The notes beneath the pieces are model-generated. The model was not told where the DNA came from, ran no database searches, and saw nothing but the letters and a program-made list of their open reading frames with translations. Below, one piece after another: positions 42,819-43,851 of a stretch of DNA of 43,851 nucleotides. The number at the start of each line of letters is the position of its first letter. The stretch's first letter is position 1. Source of the stretch: Candidatus Rariloculus versatilis (GTDB lineage Bacteria > Pseudomonadota > Gammaproteobacteria > Steroidobacterales > Rariloculaceae); assembly GCA_028278665.1 (NCBI GenBank), contig JAQAJI010000036.1:3246-47096 (forward strand). The letters run 5' to 3'. Made by a program: the position numbers and the translations under genes.

Positions 42819-43358
42819 ATGCCGAGCCATCTGCGCGGTATCGCCGCGCTGTCGTTGATCCCGGTGGTCCTTGCCGCCTGTGGCGACTCGCCGCCGACGG
42901 TCGAGGCGCCGACCGCCGAAGCACCGGCCGAAGACCGCTCGCTCATTCGCACGATCGACTCCGACGGTTTTACCGCGATGCTCGAATCCGCTCGCGGCGA
43001 CGTCGTGCTGCTCAACCTCTGGGCGACATGGTGCGCACCGTGCCTGAAGGAGATCCCCGATCTCGTCGAACTCGAACGTGACCTGGCGGAGCGCGGCCTC
43101 AGCGTCATCGGAATTTCACTCGACGACGCGGATGCCGGCGACGAGGTCCTGTCGTTCCGCGACGAATACTTCCCGGAGTTCTTCACCTACCACGTGCTTG
43201 ACGACGACTGGTACGCACTGCTGGCGGACTTCGCTCCGAGCTGGCCAAGCGTGCTGCCCACGGTTTTCGTCATCGATCGCAACGGCGAACTCGCCCAGAC
43301 GCTGGTTGGCGGCAAGGACTACGAGGCGTTTGCAGCGATCGTCGAACCGCTGCTGTAG
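42819..43358 (+). CDS. TlpA-like thioredoxin-fold lipoprotein
   Basis: A 179-residue exported lipoprotein: MPSHLRGIAALSLIPVVLAAC (Cys21 lipobox), a Pro/Ala/Glu linker, and a thioredoxin domain with VVLLNLWATWCAPCLKEIPDLVEL (WCAPC, C72 and C75), GISLDDADAGDEVLSF, a cis-Pro region in WPSVLPTVFVIDRNGEL and final LVGGKDYEAF. This is the TlpA/ResA family, periplasmic reductants used in cytochrome c maturation and thiol repair. It is 34 bases after the ferredoxin and likely co-transcribed, which suggests a shared redox role. Confidence 0.9.
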   Translation: MPSHLRGIAALSLIPVVLAACGDSPPTVEAPTAEAPAEDRSLIRTIDSDGFTAMLESARGDVVLLNLWATWCAPCLKEIPDLVELERDLAERGLSVIGISLDDADAGDEVLSFRDEYFPEFFTYHVLDDDWYALLADFAPSWPSVLPTVFVIDRNGELAQTLVGGKDYEAFAAIVEPLL

Positions 43359-43371
43359 CTAAGTCTGGCCG

Positions 43372-43429
43372 GGCGGCAGACCGCCTCGCAAAGCCTGATT
43401 GGCGGCAGACCGCCTCGCAAGGCCTGATT
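43372..43429 (+). repeat. 29-bp direct tandem repeat, two copies
   Basis: GGCGGCAGACCGCCTCGCAA followed by AGCCTGATT (43372-43400) is repeated at 43401-43429 with one A-to-G change. Each unit holds a GGCGG-caga-CCGCC hairpin. It starts 14 bases after the TlpA gene's stop codon and could form a double hairpin that ends or stabilises its transcript. Confidence 0.7.
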
Positions 43430-43451
43430 CTGGTGCGCCCGATGCACTGAA

Positions 43452-43482
43452 CAGGGGCGAATGGCGCCTGCCAACGCCCCTG
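43452..43482 (+). terminator. Hairpin after the tandem repeat
   Basis: CAGGGGCG (43452-43459) pairs with CGCCCCTG (43475-43482), an 8-bp perfect stem. A further CTGTC/GACAG pair follows (43483-43504). There is no T-run, so it is either a weak terminator or a structural spacer before the next gene. Confidence 0.35.
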
Positions 43483-43588
43483 CCTGTCGGCTATCTGGCT
43501 GACAGCAAAGCACATTTCAAAATTGGCACGATTGCTGCATCAGGCAATCGTTCAATTCGATGCATGCTGCACGAGGAGGAAATGTGCC

Positions 43589-43851
43589 ATGAAGAAAGTA
43601 TCTATCGCCATTGCGTTGCTGGCCATGTGGACGGTGCCGACCGTGTCGCTGGGCCAGATGAGCGCCAATGTCGGCTGGGTCAGCGATTACGTTTTCCGGG
43701 GCATCTACCAGGAAGATACGTCGGCCTTTGGCGGCTTCGACTACGAGGATGACTCAGGCTTTTATATCGGCACCTGGGGCGCCGATGTCGGTGAGGGCCT
43801 CGAAACGGACCTGTACTTCGGCTACGGCGGCGGATCCGGCGACTTCGGCTG
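43589..43851 (+). CDS. TorF-family putative porin (partial, runs off the window)
   Basis: The first 87 residues of an exported outer-membrane protein. ATG 43589 follows GAGGAGGAA. Signal peptide MKKVSIAIALLAMWTVPTVSLGQ, then MSANVGWVSDYVFRGIYQ, GGFDYEDDSGFYIGTWGADVGEG and TDLYFGYGGGSGDFG. The S-x-Y-x-F-R-G-x-x-Q start and the G-x-Y-x-G-x-W segment are those of the TIGR02001/Gcw_chp (TorF) family of beta-barrel proteins. Codon use is slightly less GC-rich than the neighbours. The C-terminal barrel strands lie beyond the window. Confidence 0.85.
   Translation, partial: MKKVSIAIALLAMWTVPTVSLGQMSANVGWVSDYVFRGIYQEDTSAFGGFDYEDDSGFYIGTWGADVGEGLETDLYFGYGGGSGDFG

Overview
The window looks like a chromosomal segment of a GC-rich Gammaproteobacterium. 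The evidence is an E. coli-sized PurL, a DUF1820 gene, a TorF-type outer-membrane protein, a YceI protein, CrcB, an adrenodoxin-type ferredoxin and the dense, strand-switching gene layout. The many secreted proteins, including paired DUF6152 and 'PDLSG' proteins, suggest an environmental, possibly marine lineage. That placement is inference. I saw no phage, plasmid, insertion-sequence transposase or CRISPR array.

Positions 1-8.3 kb hold a partial methylenetetrahydrofolate reductase, a DUF6152 gene divergent from a secreted PDLSG protein, a glutathionyl-hydroquinone reductase, a YceI protein, glyA and a frameshifted alpha/beta-hydrolase. Positions 8.4-18 kb hold a di-heme peroxidase with a C-terminal FN3 domain overlapping a hemerythrin-like gene, then a GH3 lipoprotein, an FMN-binding protein, a DUF938 methyltransferase, an S41 peptidase lipoprotein with a proline-rich linker, a small lipoprotein and a D-2-hydroxyacid dehydrogenase. 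Positions 18-27.4 kb hold a VOC protein, a PrpE-like acyl-CoA synthetase, a secreted endonuclease/exonuclease/phosphatase-fold protein and a secreted metallo-beta-lactamase-fold hydrolase. They also hold a three-gene DUF6152/PDLSG operon with ATGA overlaps, a frameshifted ABC substrate-binding protein and tRNA-Ser(CGA).

Positions 27.5-36.7 kb are all on the minus strand: crcB, a P1B-type metal ATPase behind a MerR gene with a clear MerR-type promoter between them, an inositol-monophosphatase/histidinol-phosphatase-like gene, purL and DUF1820.

The most interesting region is 36.7-42.3 kb, also on the minus strand. In transcription order it has a TIGR04282-like transferase, a VTT/TVP38 membrane protein, a second VTT paralog, a mercuric-reductase-like flavoprotein, a TIGR04283-like glycosyltransferase and a radical SAM protein. 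Most junctions overlap by 4 bases. These partners resemble the gene neighbourhood named for arsenosugar or rSAM/selenodomain biosynthesis. However, no ArsM-like methyltransferase is visible here, and the radical SAM protein does not look like ArsS, so the locus is a candidate for an uncharacterised pathway. A ferredoxin and a TlpA-like lipoprotein diverge from it, and a partial TorF-like gene ends the window.

Non-coding structure includes a dispersed repeat in two opposite copies (14487-14641 and 31280-31421), one of which supplies a gene's stop codon. A 259-bp intergenic element with 20-bp inverted ends lies between the two VTT genes. A near-perfect palindrome sits in front of the DUF6152 operon, and a 29-bp tandem duplication lies near the right edge. 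Two genes (6299-8322 and 26265-27345) each appear to have lost a few codons together with the reading frame; these could be real decay or assembly errors.
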